DNA from: an uncultured Alphaproteobacteria bacterium | Lineage (GTDB): Bacteria; Pseudomonadota; Alphaproteobacteria; Methylaequorales; Methylaequoraceae | Length of the DNA: 59,047 bases | Direction: 5' to 3' | NCBI GenBank assembly: GCA_902617375.1 | Contig: CACMWI010000009.1 | Span: 1-59,047, forward strand | Shown here: positions 18,841-26,799 of the stretch, in pieces | Layout of the letters: each line of letters begins with the position of its first letter | Position numbering within the stretch: position 1 is the stretch's first letter | Translations under genes and position numbers: made by a program | The notes under the pieces: generated by a model | What the model saw: the letters and a program-made list of their open reading frames with translations, nothing else | What the model was told of the DNA's origin: nothing | Database searches by the model: none

Positions 18841-19775
18841 TAGTTTTCAAATTGAAGTGGTCTTGATAAAAGGTTAGAGATAACTATTTTAGGGTTTGCT
18901 CCATTTATTAGTTTTTTTACAGAATTACATAATGGTAATTCAACCTCATATTTTTGTCCTAGTTTACAAATACTTTCACACGATTCAAATCCCTCTAAAG
19001 TACAATCCCCTTTTAAGTTGTTAAGCTTTCCTCCCTTTGCTAGATCGTAACCAAATTTTGTATTCCTTGACTTCAAAGAAGAGCACGTAAGTGTAAGATC
19101 ACCAATTCCTGATAAACCATAAAATGTTTTTCTTTTCGCTCCCATTTTAACACCTAATTTTACTATCTCAGATATCCCTCTTGTGATAATAGCAGCTTTA
19201 GCATTTTCTCCAAGATTTTTACCCTTTGCAAACCCGCAAGCAATAGCAATTACATTTTTCATTGCACCACCCAACTGTGTTCCAATTATATCGCTGTTAA
19301 AGTATACCCTAAGCTTTTCTAAAGAAAAAAGCTCTGATACTTCTAACAACGCTTTTTTATTCAATGATGATAAAACTGTAGCTGAGGGTTTATTTTTAAT
19401 CAGTTCAGAAGAAAAGTTTGGCCCAGAGAGAACAACTATTCTGCTTTTTGGGAATATATCTAAAACAACTTCGCTCATAAGCTGGTCTGTTCTTTGTTCA
19501 ACTCCTTTACTACAAATAATAAAAACTGGATTATAAAAATTAGTTTTATTTCTTAGTTCAACAAGATTTTGTCTAATTGATTGTGACGGTATCGCTAAGA
19601 AAATAAAGTAAGATTTGCCAAGATCTCTGAAGTGATTAGTAAACCTTATTGTTTTGCTTGTAAATTTTGATTTATTCACTGACTTTCTGTATTTCACTAA
19701 AATTTCTCTATTAACGAAGACTTTTGTTAGTGCTTGTGCCCAAGAACCAGAACCTATTATGCTTATTTTTCTCAT
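18840..19775 (-). CDS. gpsA: NAD(P)-dependent glycerol-3-phosphate dehydrogenase
   Basis: GpsA reduces dihydroxyacetone phosphate to sn-glycerol-3-phosphate for phospholipid synthesis. The start chosen at 19775 gives 311 residues beginning MRKISIIGSGSWA and a 4 nt ATGA overlap with the tsaD stop. An in-frame upstream start at 19793 would add six residues before the nucleotide-binding loop. GSGSWAQAL is the dinucleotide-binding turn, LSGPNFSSE the second conserved block, GGAMKNVIAIACG holds the catalytic Lys, and YGLSGIGDLTLTC and SRNTKFG follow in the C-terminal helical domain. Confidence 0.94.
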   Translation of the reverse strand: MRKISIIGSGSWAQALTKVFVNREILVKYRKSVNKSKFTSKTIRFTNHFRDLGKSYFIFLAIPSQSIRQNLVELRNKTNFYNPVFIICSKGVEQRTDQLMSEVVLDIFPKSRIVVLSGPNFSSELIKNKPSATVLSSLNKKALLEVSELFSLEKLRVYFNSDIIGTQLGGAMKNVIAIACGFAKGKNLGENAKAAIITRGISEIVKLGVKMGAKRKTFYGLSGIGDLTLTCSSLKSRNTKFGYDLAKGGKLNNLKGDCTLEGFESCESICKLGQKYEVELPLCNSVKKLINGANPKIVISNLLSRPLQFEN

Positions 19776-20803
19776 AAAGAATCCAGCCTCCACCTGGGTT
19801 TGGGAGACAAACTAAAATTACTGCTTTTTTTTCTTCTATTTAAAATCTCATGCCCAGCCCACGCTATCATAGTAGCATTATCGGTGCATAATTTTTTTTC
19901 TGGAGCAATAAAAGTCAAACCTTTCTTTTTACACAGTAATTTGAATTTTCTTCTGATAAATAAATTTGAGGCAACTCCCCCAGTTAGAATAAAAGTATTT
20001 ATTTTGTTTATATCTTTTAAGCCATTTATTGCGAGTTCAACTTTATTAATCAAACATTCACAAATTACAGTTTGAAATTCATTCGCTAAATCAAATTTTT
20101 GTTCGTTACTAATACCTTTTTCAATTATTCTTCTAACAGCTGTCTTCAATCCTGAAAATGAAAGATTCTTTGATTTGTCTTTAATGAGAGGTTTGGGAAG
20201 ATTAAAATGATACCTTCCATTACACTCAAGTGCTAGTTTTTCTATAATTGGACCACCGGGATAGTCGTACCCCAATATCTTAGCAATTTTATCGTATGCT
20301 TCACCGACAGCATCATCGAGCGTTTCACCAATGACCTTAAATTTATTATAATCTTTTGCAAGGAGAATTTGACAGTGTCCGCCAGATACAAGTAAACAGA
20401 TAAAAGGAAAATCTACATCTCTGCTCATTCTTGGAATAAGAACATGACCCTGTAGATGGTTTATTGATAAAAATGGTTTATTACAAGATATTGCTAGTGC
20501 TTTTGCATAATTGGTTCCTACTAAAAGACCTCCTAGAAGTCCTGGCCCTGTAGTTGCAGCAAATGCATCAATTTTTGATAGATTTATATTTGAACTTTTA
20601 AAAGTTTTTTGGACAATAAAGTCTATATTATTGCTATGCTCTCTGGAGGCGAGTTCGGGAACTACTCCACCAAATTTCTTATGTTTGTTAATTTGAGAAA
20701 CTGTGACTTCAGAAAGCACCTTTCCAAATCTTCTTCCATTTAGTTTTTCAACAATAGCAGCAGATGTTTCGTCACAACTAGTTTCTATTCCTAATACCCT
20801 CAT
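19772..20803 (-). CDS. tsaD: tRNA N6-adenosine threonylcarbamoyltransferase TsaD
   Basis: A 343-residue Kae1/Gcp-family enzyme that transfers threonylcarbamoyl to A37 of ANN-decoding tRNAs. GIETSCDETSAA opens the ASKHA ATPase fold. NHLQGH supplies the metal-binding histidines of the H-x-x-x-H motif (about 113-117). LLVSGGHCQ and GETLDDAVGEAYDK are the phosphate/substrate loops, and LTGGVASN is near the C-terminus. The Gln in NHLQGH replaces the more usual Glu. It is divergent from hemC, as commonly seen in alphaproteobacteria, but the intergenic space is expanded by a duplicated hemC 5' segment. Confidence 0.95.
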   Translation of the reverse strand: MRVLGIETSCDETSAAIVEKLNGRRFGKVLSEVTVSQINKHKKFGGVVPELASREHSNNIDFIVQKTFKSSNINLSKIDAFAATTGPGLLGGLLVGTNYAKALAISCNKPFLSINHLQGHVLIPRMSRDVDFPFICLLVSGGHCQILLAKDYNKFKVIGETLDDAVGEAYDKIAKILGYDYPGGPIIEKLALECNGRYHFNLPKPLIKDKSKNLSFSGLKTAVRRIIEKGISNEQKFDLANEFQTVICECLINKVELAINGLKDINKINTFILTGGVASNLFIRRKFKLLCKKKGLTFIAPEKKLCTDNATMIAWAGHEILNRRKKSSNFSLSPKPRWRLDSL

Positions 20804-20861
20804 TTTGAAATTTTATAAAGTTATCATTATTTTCTAATAATAGTAAAATAAAATCCAGAGT

Positions 20862-20939
20862 ATGCATATTAATTCTGAAAATATAATTATAGGATCACGA
20901 GAAAGTCTATTAACAAAAATTAATATCTTATTGAAGTAA
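20862..20939 (+). pseudogene. Truncated duplicate of the hemC 5' end
   Basis: The ATG at 20862 opens 25 codons matching the start of real hemC (21211): MH-NSENII-GSRESLL-K, then a TAA. The match also covers about 30 bp upstream including the AATAATAGTAAAATAA promoter segment. Weaker similarity continues past the stop (AGTAAAA-ATGTTTC, then AATTTTTTAA-ACA) to about 20985, with indels. This is a partial tandem duplicate that has decayed, or a copy left by an insertion event. Confidence 0.8.
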
Positions 20940-20942
20940 AAT

Positions 20943-21200
20943 ATGTTTCGTTTTACATTTTTAAAATTTTTTAACATATTCCAAAAACAAACCACATATT
21001 GCGAGCTTTTGAGAAAAGAATATCAAAAAAGAGCAGGTTTGAAAATTGATGCCTTACAAAATCTTTGTTTTGTAGGTGTATATACACTCTATTTTTTTTA
21101 TTTTGTAAAGTCTTGTATTAGGTCTATTGCTATGAAAATTTATTTGCTAGGAAGATCAATTTATTTTTTTTCCAAATTTTCTCTTATAATAGTAAAATAA
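20943..21200 (+). CDS. Hypothetical 85-aa ORF between the two hemC starts
   Basis: An ATG ORF in the same frame as the truncated hemC copy, separated from it by one stop and one codon. The product is basic and aromatic-rich, with a hydrophobic stretch at about residues 45-60 (VGVYTLYFFYFV) and two more Phe/Leu/Ile-rich ends. I recognise no family. The last ~15 codons run through the hemC promoter, and there is no convincing ribosome site. It may be chance coding in AT-rich DNA or a remnant of the inserted sequence. Confidence 0.2.
   Translation: MFRFTFLKFFNIFQKQTTYCELLRKEYQKRAGLKIDALQNLCFVGVYTLYFFYFVKSCIRSIAMKIYLLGRSIYFFSKFSLIIVK
21185..21190 (+). promoter_or_regulatory. hemC -10 box
   Basis: A perfect TATAAT ends 20 nt before the hemC ATG. 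The -35 region about 17 bp upstream (around 21162) is an AT-rich, poor match. The equivalent element in the upstream duplicate has changed to AATAAT. Confidence 0.5.
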
Positions 21201-21210
21201 TATAAAGTAT

Positions 21211-22128
21211 ATGCATAATAATTCTGAAAATATAATTGTTGGATCACGAGAAAGTCTTTTAGCAAAAAAGCATATCGATATTTTTGAAAATCAGCTAAGT
21301 AAAAATGTTTCTTCAAGAATTAAAATTCAGAAAAAATTTTTTAAAACAACTGGAGACAGGTTTTTAAATGAAAAAATTTCTGATCTTGGAAACAAAGGTT
21401 TATTTTCAAAAGAGATAGATGAAGCATTATTAAAATTTGAAATCAATTTAGGAATTCATTCTCTCAAAGATTTGCCAACAAAGTTACCAAAAGGAATTGA
21501 AATAGCTGCGACACTCAAAAGAGAAAATTTTAGGGATGCAATTGTTTCAAATAGAAATTCAAATATTAAAGAACTTCCAGCAAAATCAATTATTGGAACC
21601 TCCTCAATAAGGCGAGCAATGCAAATAAAAAAAATAAGGCCTGACCTAATAATCAAAGACATACGTGGAAATGTTGATACTAGACTAAAAAAACTAAAAG
21701 AAAAAAGTTATGACGCAATTATTCTCGCACATGCCGGTCTTAAAAGATTAGATATAAAAAAATCGTACAAATCAATAGATCCACGAGTAATGGTTCCTGC
21801 TTTGGGACAGGGAACAATAGCATTAGTAGTAAACGTTAAAAATATTAATTTAAATAGAGTTATTAGAAAACTTAATCATACCAAAACGTTCCTTGAGACT
21901 GAATGTGAAAGGATTTTTTTAAATGCCCTTGATGGTTCATGCCAGACGCCAGTTGGTGGTTACGCAATCTTAAAAAAAATAAATAATAAAAACAAAATTA
22001 TTTTTAATTTTATAGCATTCTCACAAGATGGTGCCAGATGTGTTAAAGACAAAATTTATCTAGATATTAAGAATTTCAAGTCAGAAAGTTATAAATTAGG
22101 TGTCAAAATTAGAAATCAAATTAGATAA
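21211..22128 (+). CDS. hemC: Hydroxymethylbilane synthase (porphobilinogen deaminase)
   Basis: A 305-residue enzyme that polymerises four porphobilinogens into hydroxymethylbilane in heme synthesis. The N-terminal GSRESLLA is the conserved substrate-binding block. HSLKDLPTKLP carries the catalytic Asp region, and GTSSIRRAMQ and DIRGNVDTRL bind substrate carboxylates. LDGSCQTPVGGYA holds the Cys to which the dipyrromethane cofactor is attached (about residue 248). Length is normal. It heads a plus-strand run hemC-hemD-mitofilin-hemY with overlapping ends. The gene's promoter and 5' end exist a second time 349 bp upstream in degenerate form. Confidence 0.95.
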   Translation: MHNNSENIIVGSRESLLAKKHIDIFENQLSKNVSSRIKIQKKFFKTTGDRFLNEKISDLGNKGLFSKEIDEALLKFEINLGIHSLKDLPTKLPKGIEIAATLKRENFRDAIVSNRNSNIKELPAKSIIGTSSIRRAMQIKKIRPDLIIKDIRGNVDTRLKKLKEKSYDAIILAHAGLKRLDIKKSYKSIDPRVMVPALGQGTIALVVNVKNINLNRVIRKLNHTKTFLETECERIFLNALDGSCQTPVGGYAILKKINNKNKIIFNFIAFSQDGARCVKDKIYLDIKNFKSESYKLGVKIRNQIR

Positions 22129-22855
22129 AAAAGTAAAAATTTTACTTACCAGACCAGAAATAGACGCTCTAAATTTTTCTAAATATTTAGATAAAAATTT
22201 ATTTGAGTACTATTTAGCGCCATTAATTCAGATAATTAAATGTAAATATGAGTTTGATAAGAATGTAGATTACGACTTTGTTTTATTTACAAGCAAAAAT
22301 GGGTTGAGAAACTTTCATAAGATAGAACATGTAAAAAAAATTTTTGTAATTGGTGATGGAACTTTTAATCTAGCAAAAAAAATTGGGTATGCAAACGTGA
22401 CCAACATTAAAGGTGACACCAATGATTTGAAGATAAAGATGAAACCTTACTTGCAGCAAAATATCAGAATTCTTCACCCTACTTCCAAACTGCAAAACTC
22501 CGATTTAGAAAATTTTTTTAGCAGTAAGGGTTGTTACTACAAACAAATAAGTTGCTACAAGTCTATTATGACTAATCAAAGGGCAGAAGTGTTTGAAAAT
22601 TTTTTTAAGACGTGTAAGGATGGATTAATAACATTATTTTCAAGAAGAACTGCTATTTCTTTCAAAAAAGAATTATCTGAGTTAGGCTTGATGCAAAACT
22701 ACAGGGGAAAAAAAATTCTGACCTTAAGTGACTCAATTGCAGAAGAAATAAAAGAACTAAAATTTGACAAGGTTTTCGTTTGTTCTCAACCCAATGAAAG
22801 AGGCATGCTGAAATTAATTAGACAAGTGTGCAAAAAGGAGAAGTTAATTGAATGA
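22100..22855 (+). CDS. hemD: Uroporphyrinogen-III synthase
   Basis: A 251-residue protein in the slot after hemC, where it would close hydroxymethylbilane to uroporphyrinogen III. HemD sequences are poorly conserved. The visible signs are the LTRPE start (about 15-19), FTSKNGLRNF in the first lobe, GDGTFNLAKKIGY around the crossover, a two-lobe length of ~250, and LFSRRTAISFKKEL plus TLSDSIAEEIKEL in the second lobe. The GTG start at 22100 lies 29 nt inside hemC; no better in-frame start precedes the LTRPE block. Confidence 0.85.
   Translation: MSKLEIKLDKKVKILLTRPEIDALNFSKYLDKNLFEYYLAPLIQIIKCKYEFDKNVDYDFVLFTSKNGLRNFHKIEHVKKIFVIGDGTFNLAKKIGYANVTNIKGDTNDLKIKMKPYLQQNIRILHPTSKLQNSDLENFFSSKGCYYKQISCYKSIMTNQRAEVFENFFKTCKDGLITLFSRRTAISFKKELSELGLMQNYRGKKILTLSDSIAEEIKELKFDKVFVCSQPNERGMLKLIRQVCKKEKLIE
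22835..22840 (+). promoter_or_regulatory. Ribosome binding site fixing a TTG start
   Basis: AAGGAG ends 7 nt before a TTG at 22848. The only nearby ATG (22852) is out of frame with the downstream protein, so this Shine-Dalgarno site decides the start of the mitofilin-like gene. Confidence 0.7.
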
Positions 22856-23873
22856 GTCAAATAAATCATCACCACCTAAAGGTGATTTTATTGATTTGGA
22901 GAGAAATCAGTACAAAAAGCGTAATAAAATCAAGAAATATATTATTATCATCCTCTCTATATTTATCTCTACAATCTTGATTTTTTTTTATATAAATAAT
23001 TTTAATGTAAAAGATTTTATTTCTAAAAATTTTGATAATAACGGATCAAGGTCTACTGAGGGGATAGAAAAAAAAAATTATAAAAGAGGGAGTGATAATA
23101 ATTTTAATGAACAAATTACTTATTTAAATGAAAACATTGATCTTTTAAAACAAGAATCATTTGAAAACACCGAAAAGCTATCTAGAGCCAATAGAAAAAT
23201 TTCAGATTTAACTCAACAACTAAATAATTACGAAAGCAGAAGATTAGTAAGTTCGGAATTTTACTATGCTGAAAAATATATTATTTTAAATTGCTTGTTA
23301 AGTTTAAAAAATAAATTTGACAGAAGGCAGAGTTTAAAGAAGGAATTAGATACTCTTATTTCAATTTTTAATAACAATCCTGAAGTTAAAAGTTCTATTA
23401 TAAATTTACAAGACATTGAAATCTCCAATGTAATTAAAGTTACAAATTTATTAGATAGGCTGAATGAAAAAATTAATTTTTATGAAGTAGATATTGATAG
23501 ATTTATAAATACAAATTTTGATAAGACCTCAAGAGAATTCAGTGAGATCTTAAATTCAAAAGAAAACTTGGTAAACTATATAAAGGATATCTTTAATAGT
23601 ACTTACAAAGTAACTAGAGTAAATGACTATTCAGAAAAAAGTGAGAAGATTCCATATGAAATTTATAATTTCAGGAAAGTATTAGTAAAGGCAAAAGAAT
23701 ATCTAATTATTGGAAACTTACAAGGAGCCGTAGAAATTTTTAAACTATCGAATATTGATGATAATGAAATTGATATTTGGGTTGAAGACGCTTCAAGACT
23801 CTCTAATTTTCAAGAAAAATTAAGATTACTAGAATCGCAATTACTTGAAATCGTGGGTGAAATTAGTGATTAA
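22848..23873 (+). CDS. Mitofilin (Mic60)-family inner-membrane protein of the heme operon
   Basis: A 341-residue protein with a short cytoplasmic N-terminus, one transmembrane helix (about 27-49) and a large periplasmic part. Residues ~80-130 are predicted coiled coil (heptad-like Leu/Ile with Lys/Glu). The C-terminal ~80 residues (YEIYNFRKVLVKAKEYLIIGNLQGAVE to the end) fit the mitofilin signature domain. Alphaproteobacterial Mic60 homologues lie with the hem genes and shape intracytoplasmic or inner membranes. The start is TTG, and the gene overlaps both hemD and hemY. It is short for the family (many exceed 400 residues) because the low-complexity linker is reduced. Confidence is based on position plus topology, since sequence conservation is low. 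Confidence 0.75.
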   Translation: MNESNKSSPPKGDFIDLERNQYKKRNKIKKYIIIILSIFISTILIFFYINNFNVKDFISKNFDNNGSRSTEGIEKKNYKRGSDNNFNEQITYLNENIDLLKQESFENTEKLSRANRKISDLTQQLNNYESRRLVSSEFYYAEKYIILNCLLSLKNKFDRRQSLKKELDTLISIFNNNPEVKSSIINLQDIEISNVIKVTNLLDRLNEKINFYEVDIDRFINTNFDKTSREFSEILNSKENLVNYIKDIFNSTYKVTRVNDYSEKSEKIPYEIYNFRKVLVKAKEYLIIGNLQGAVEIFKLSNIDDNEIDIWVEDASRLSNFQEKLRLLESQLLEIVGEISD

Positions 23874-25182
23874 AGTTTTGAAACTTTTTCTAATTTTTAT
23901 ATTTACTTCTTCCGTCGTAGTATGGTTGTCTGAAAATCCAGGTAAAGTTGAAATATTTTGGGAAAATTATTTTTTTGAGACTAATCTTTTAGGCCTTGTG
24001 TTCATTTTTGTGGTTGTTTTATCATCCATTTCAATTCTTATATATACCTTCACATCTATAAAAAATATACCTAAAAACTTTCGTATAAAAAGAAATGAAA
24101 AATATCTAAAATTAGCAAACAAGAGCTTGGACAATATTGCTGATGCTCTTCTGACAGGGAATTCAAGTAACATAGAAAAAAATTCTAGAATGCTTAAAAA
24201 ATATTTGAAAAATGATTTTTTTACTACTTTTATGCTTTTTAATTCGTCTCTTATTAAAAATGATCTTAATGAATCATTAAAATACTTGAGAGTTTTAGAA
24301 TCTATCCCTAGGGCTCAATATGTTGCTGAAAGGGGAAAAATAGTTTTGTTCTTAAAAAATAAAAATCAAAAGGAAGCAAAAGCTGCTCTTTTAAATTTAT
24401 GTAAAAAGTATCCCGATGACATCTGGTTTAACGAAAAGTTGTCCAGAATTTATGCATTTGAAAAAAACTGGAAACTCGCTCATGATACGATCAATAATTT
24501 AAAAAAAATTCCAGATCAACTAAAAAGTAATTTAGCCAATCTAAAGATTTTAATTGGAGCTGAAGCTTTAGATGCATATAAACTATGTAATCAATCTGTA
24601 CCAGTAGTAAACGAAACTATAAAATTTTACATAGATCAGCAAAATTTAAAGAAAGCTGTTGGAGTGTTGAGCACAAGTTGGGGTCAACTTCTATGTATTG
24701 ATATTATTAAAACTTTCATGCAGCACAAGGCCCAAGGAGACAAAGAAGCTTTAAAACGATATAGACTGATTGTTAAAACTTTAAAAAAACATATTAATGA
24801 GAAATCTAATGAAACTAAGTTAAGCTTAGCATTTGCAAGTTATGAAGCAAAAATTTGGGGAGAAGCTCAGAAATATCTAGATCAAATTAAAAAAACCGAA
24901 AGGGATCATCGTGTAATTAGTTTATATAAAAAGATCTCTGAAAAAACTAAAGAACCGCAAGCTTTCAGCGACGATGGAATTATTTTACCTGATCCAAAGT
25001 GGAAGTGCTCTACGTGTAATTCTGAAAAAAAAGAATGGCAACTTACTTGTCAGAACTGCAGCGCATTTGGACAAATAATTTGGTCAAAAAGTAAATTTAA
25101 GAAGCATACAGACATTGATTTTTTTAAAGATTTTTTACAAAATCCTCTTAGACATCTTCCACAGATGAAGAGAGAAAATTGA
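23845..25182 (+). CDS. HemY-like TPR membrane protein with C-terminal zinc ribbon
   Basis: A 445-residue protein with two N-terminal transmembrane helices (about 10-27 and 45-66) flanking SENPGKVEIFWENYFFE, the core of the HemY_N domain. A long TPR-like helical region follows. A C-terminal zinc ribbon, CSTC-x10-CQNC followed by FGQIIW, is typical of alphaproteobacterial HemY. The family is linked to heme biosynthesis by gene position; its biochemical role is not settled. The start is uncertain: TTG 23845, GTG 23857 or GTG 23866, the last overlapping the mitofilin stop by 8 nt. The 3' end overlaps the convergent glycosylase gene by 48 nt. Confidence 0.85.
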   Translation: MKSWVKLVIKVLKLFLIFIFTSSVVVWLSENPGKVEIFWENYFFETNLLGLVFIFVVVLSSISILIYTFTSIKNIPKNFRIKRNEKYLKLANKSLDNIADALLTGNSSNIEKNSRMLKKYLKNDFFTTFMLFNSSLIKNDLNESLKYLRVLESIPRAQYVAERGKIVLFLKNKNQKEAKAALLNLCKKYPDDIWFNEKLSRIYAFEKNWKLAHDTINNLKKIPDQLKSNLANLKILIGAEALDAYKLCNQSVPVVNETIKFYIDQQNLKKAVGVLSTSWGQLLCIDIIKTFMQHKAQGDKEALKRYRLIVKTLKKHINEKSNETKLSLAFASYEAKIWGEAQKYLDQIKKTERDHRVISLYKKISEKTKEPQAFSDDGIILPDPKWKCSTCNSEKKEWQLTCQNCSAFGQIIWSKSKFKKHTDIDFFKDFLQNPLRHLPQMKREN

Positions 25183-25749
25183 AAGATAAGGAGAATAATT
25201 TTCCTGAAAATTAATTTTTTTTTTTTCTAATAAGTCTAATTTCCTGAGTGTTTTTTTTATTACAAGATCATTTACAGGAAAAATATTTAATTTTTTGTAA
25301 TAAAAAATAAGTATCATATTGCATGTCCATTGGCCTATTCCTTTATATCCTATTAATAAAGAATTAATTTCATCTTCAGTTTTTTTCAAAAGCATACGTT
25401 CGTCTATTTCTTTTTTTAACATAGCAATGTATAGCTCCGATATATAGTTTATCTTAGATTTCGAAATCTTTGTTTTAATAAGAATTTTTTTTAAGTACCT
25501 AATATTTTTAAAACTTTTAATTGATATGGAATTTTGTTCCAACTGAGAACATAATCTTTCCCACAACATTTCGGCTACTTCATTTGATATTTGTTGGGCT
25601 ATAATTGTTTTGACCATAAAAGAAAATAAATCAGTATTTTGTTTTGTTATTTTTAACAGTCCATTATTGCTGATTTCATTCTTTATAAATGGAAATTTTC
25701 TGCTTTTGTCAATTAGGAAATCATGTATTTTTTCATTCTTAGATACCAC
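25135..25749 (-). CDS. DNA-3-methyladenine glycosylase II (AlkA-like, HhH-GPD)
   Basis: A 204-residue base-excision repair glycosylase of the HhH-GPD superfamily. FSFMVKTIIAQQIS is the conserved N-terminal core helix. The helix-hairpin-helix LLIGYKGIGQWTCNMIL lies at about 130-146, followed by FPVNDLVIKK in which the Asp of the usual VDDL motif, the catalytic residue, is kept. It has no iron-sulphur cluster motif, as expected for AlkA rather than Nth/MutY. It starts one base into the stop of the LABN gene (TAATG), and its last 48 nt run antisense to the hemY 3' end. Confidence 0.88.
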   Translation of the reverse strand: MVSKNEKIHDFLIDKSRKFPFIKNEISNNGLLKITKQNTDLFSFMVKTIIAQQISNEVAEMLWERLCSQLEQNSISIKSFKNIRYLKKILIKTKISKSKINYISELYIAMLKKEIDERMLLKKTEDEINSLLIGYKGIGQWTCNMILIFYYKKLNIFPVNDLVIKKTLRKLDLLEKKKINFQENYSPYLSIFSLHLWKMSKRIL

Positions 25750-26051
25750 TAGTTTACTTTCATTATTTTAGTGGGGTCATTCTTTTTATTTTTTCCTTCC
25801 TTCTTAATAAGATAAATATTTCTTGAATATATTAAAAAACCACATGATTGCCCAACGATAAATACAGGATCAGCCTTATGAATTGCATAACTTAACAAAA
25901 TCATACTGCCAGCCAAACTTATCCACCAAAAAATATTAGGAATTATACTTTTCGCTGCTCTTTCACTTACAACCCATTGTACAAGGAAGCGCGATGCAAA
26001 AATTGTTTGACCAATAAATCCAATTATAAGCCAAATTTGTTCAGTTTCCAT
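25749..26051 (-). CDS. Lipid A biosynthesis N-terminal domain (LABN) membrane protein
   Basis: A 100-residue protein with three hydrophobic helices matching the stand-alone LABN family: GQTIFASRFLVQW followed by S-P--FWW-S--GS--LL-YA and F--GQ--G---Y-RN. Such proteins share the region fused to some LpxB enzymes and often sit beside glycosyltransferases and ArnT-like proteins. The exact function is unknown. It overlaps the upstream GT2 gene by 11 nt, which suggests co-translation in an envelope-glycan operon. Confidence 0.88.
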   Translation of the reverse strand: METEQIWLIIGFIGQTIFASRFLVQWVVSERAAKSIIPNIFWWISLAGSMILLSYAIHKADPVFIVGQSCGFLIYSRNIYLIKKEGKNKKNDPTKIMKVN

Positions 26052-26748
26052 TTGTTTCTCCTTTTTTTGTTAAAAAATATACTTTGATTAAATCTATAAT
26101 ACCCACCCAAAATCTATTATTAAAAGAATATTTTGATACTCCACTGTATCTTAATCTATCGTCAACCTGGACATTAAATATTTTACAATTATTCATTTTA
26201 AATAGTGCAGGAAGAAATCGATGCATATTTCTAAAATATTTTATTTTTAAATAATCAGAACGATTAAAAATTTTCAAGGCACATGCCGTGTCATTACAAT
26301 CATCTTTTAGTAAAAATTTTCTTATACTATTTGCAACTTTTGAACTTAATCTTTTTATTAAGGTATCCTTCCTTATTTTTCTATTTCCGCATATGAGGGA
26401 GTTGCCTTGTTCTTTTTTTGGTAAATTACTCCAAAAGTCGATCATTTTTTTAACTTCATATGGAGGGTTTTGTCCATCACCATCCATAATACAAATTAAA
26501 TTATTTTTTGCATTTGAGATACCAGTTAACATGGCTCTACATTTTCCAAGATTCTTTTTGTGTCGAAGAATTCTCACCTTTAGCTTTTTCAATTCATCTA
26601 TTTGTTTATAGAAATCGTCATTGCTTCCATCGTCAACTATAATTAATTCAGGAGTATTTTTTTTAAACTCAGAATGTATTTCTTTAATTAAATCAAATAT
26701 CGACTCAGATTCGTTATAAATTGGTATGATTATACTAAAATTTTTCAT
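26041..26748 (-). CDS. Glycosyltransferase family 2 (dolichyl/undecaprenyl-phosphate sugar synthase-like)
   Basis: A 235-residue GT-A enzyme. SIIIPIYNESESI opens the fold, VDDGSNDD is the nucleotide-binding loop, MDGDGQNPP carries the metal-binding D-x-D, and CALKIFNRSDY with RDxx-like VDDRLRYSGVSKYSF follow. It lacks the two C-terminal transmembrane helices of ArnC. By analogy it would charge undecaprenyl phosphate with a sugar for the divergent GT39 transferase. It is the first gene of a minus-strand GT2-LABN-glycosylase run, 51 bp from the GT39 start. Confidence 0.87.
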   Translation of the reverse strand: MKNFSIIIPIYNESESIFDLIKEIHSEFKKNTPELIIVDDGSNDDFYKQIDELKKLKVRILRHKKNLGKCRAMLTGISNAKNNLICIMDGDGQNPPYEVKKMIDFWSNLPKKEQGNSLICGNRKIRKDTLIKRLSSKVANSIRKFLLKDDCNDTACALKIFNRSDYLKIKYFRNMHRFLPALFKMNNCKIFNVQVDDRLRYSGVSKYSFNNRFWVGIIDLIKVYFLTKKGETNGN

Positions 26749-26799
26749 TTTCGAATGTTATGATATTTTTTTAATCTAATCTAGTGAGCGTTTATAGCA

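Larger units (their letters stand above)
20804..21210. other. 407-bp tsaD-hemC intergenic region holding a duplicated hemC 5' end
   Basis: Apart from the tsaD-proximal promoter DNA, this space contains a degenerate first copy of the hemC promoter and first ~25 codons, about 240 bp of AT-rich DNA of unknown origin with one 85-codon ORF, and the functional hemC promoter. No RNA gene was recognised. A TATAAA on the minus strand lies 13-18 nt from the tsaD ATG and could be its -10 box. Confidence 0.7.

Noticed and set aside
20804..21210. Riboswitch or tRNA in the tsaD-hemC spacer
   Set aside because: No cloverleaf or conserved riboswitch core was seen; the structure is explained by the hemC duplication.
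22852..22960. ATG start for the mitofilin-like gene in the ATGA overlap with hemD
   Set aside because: It is in the wrong frame and runs into a stop after about 35 codons; the TTG with AAGGAG gives the full protein.
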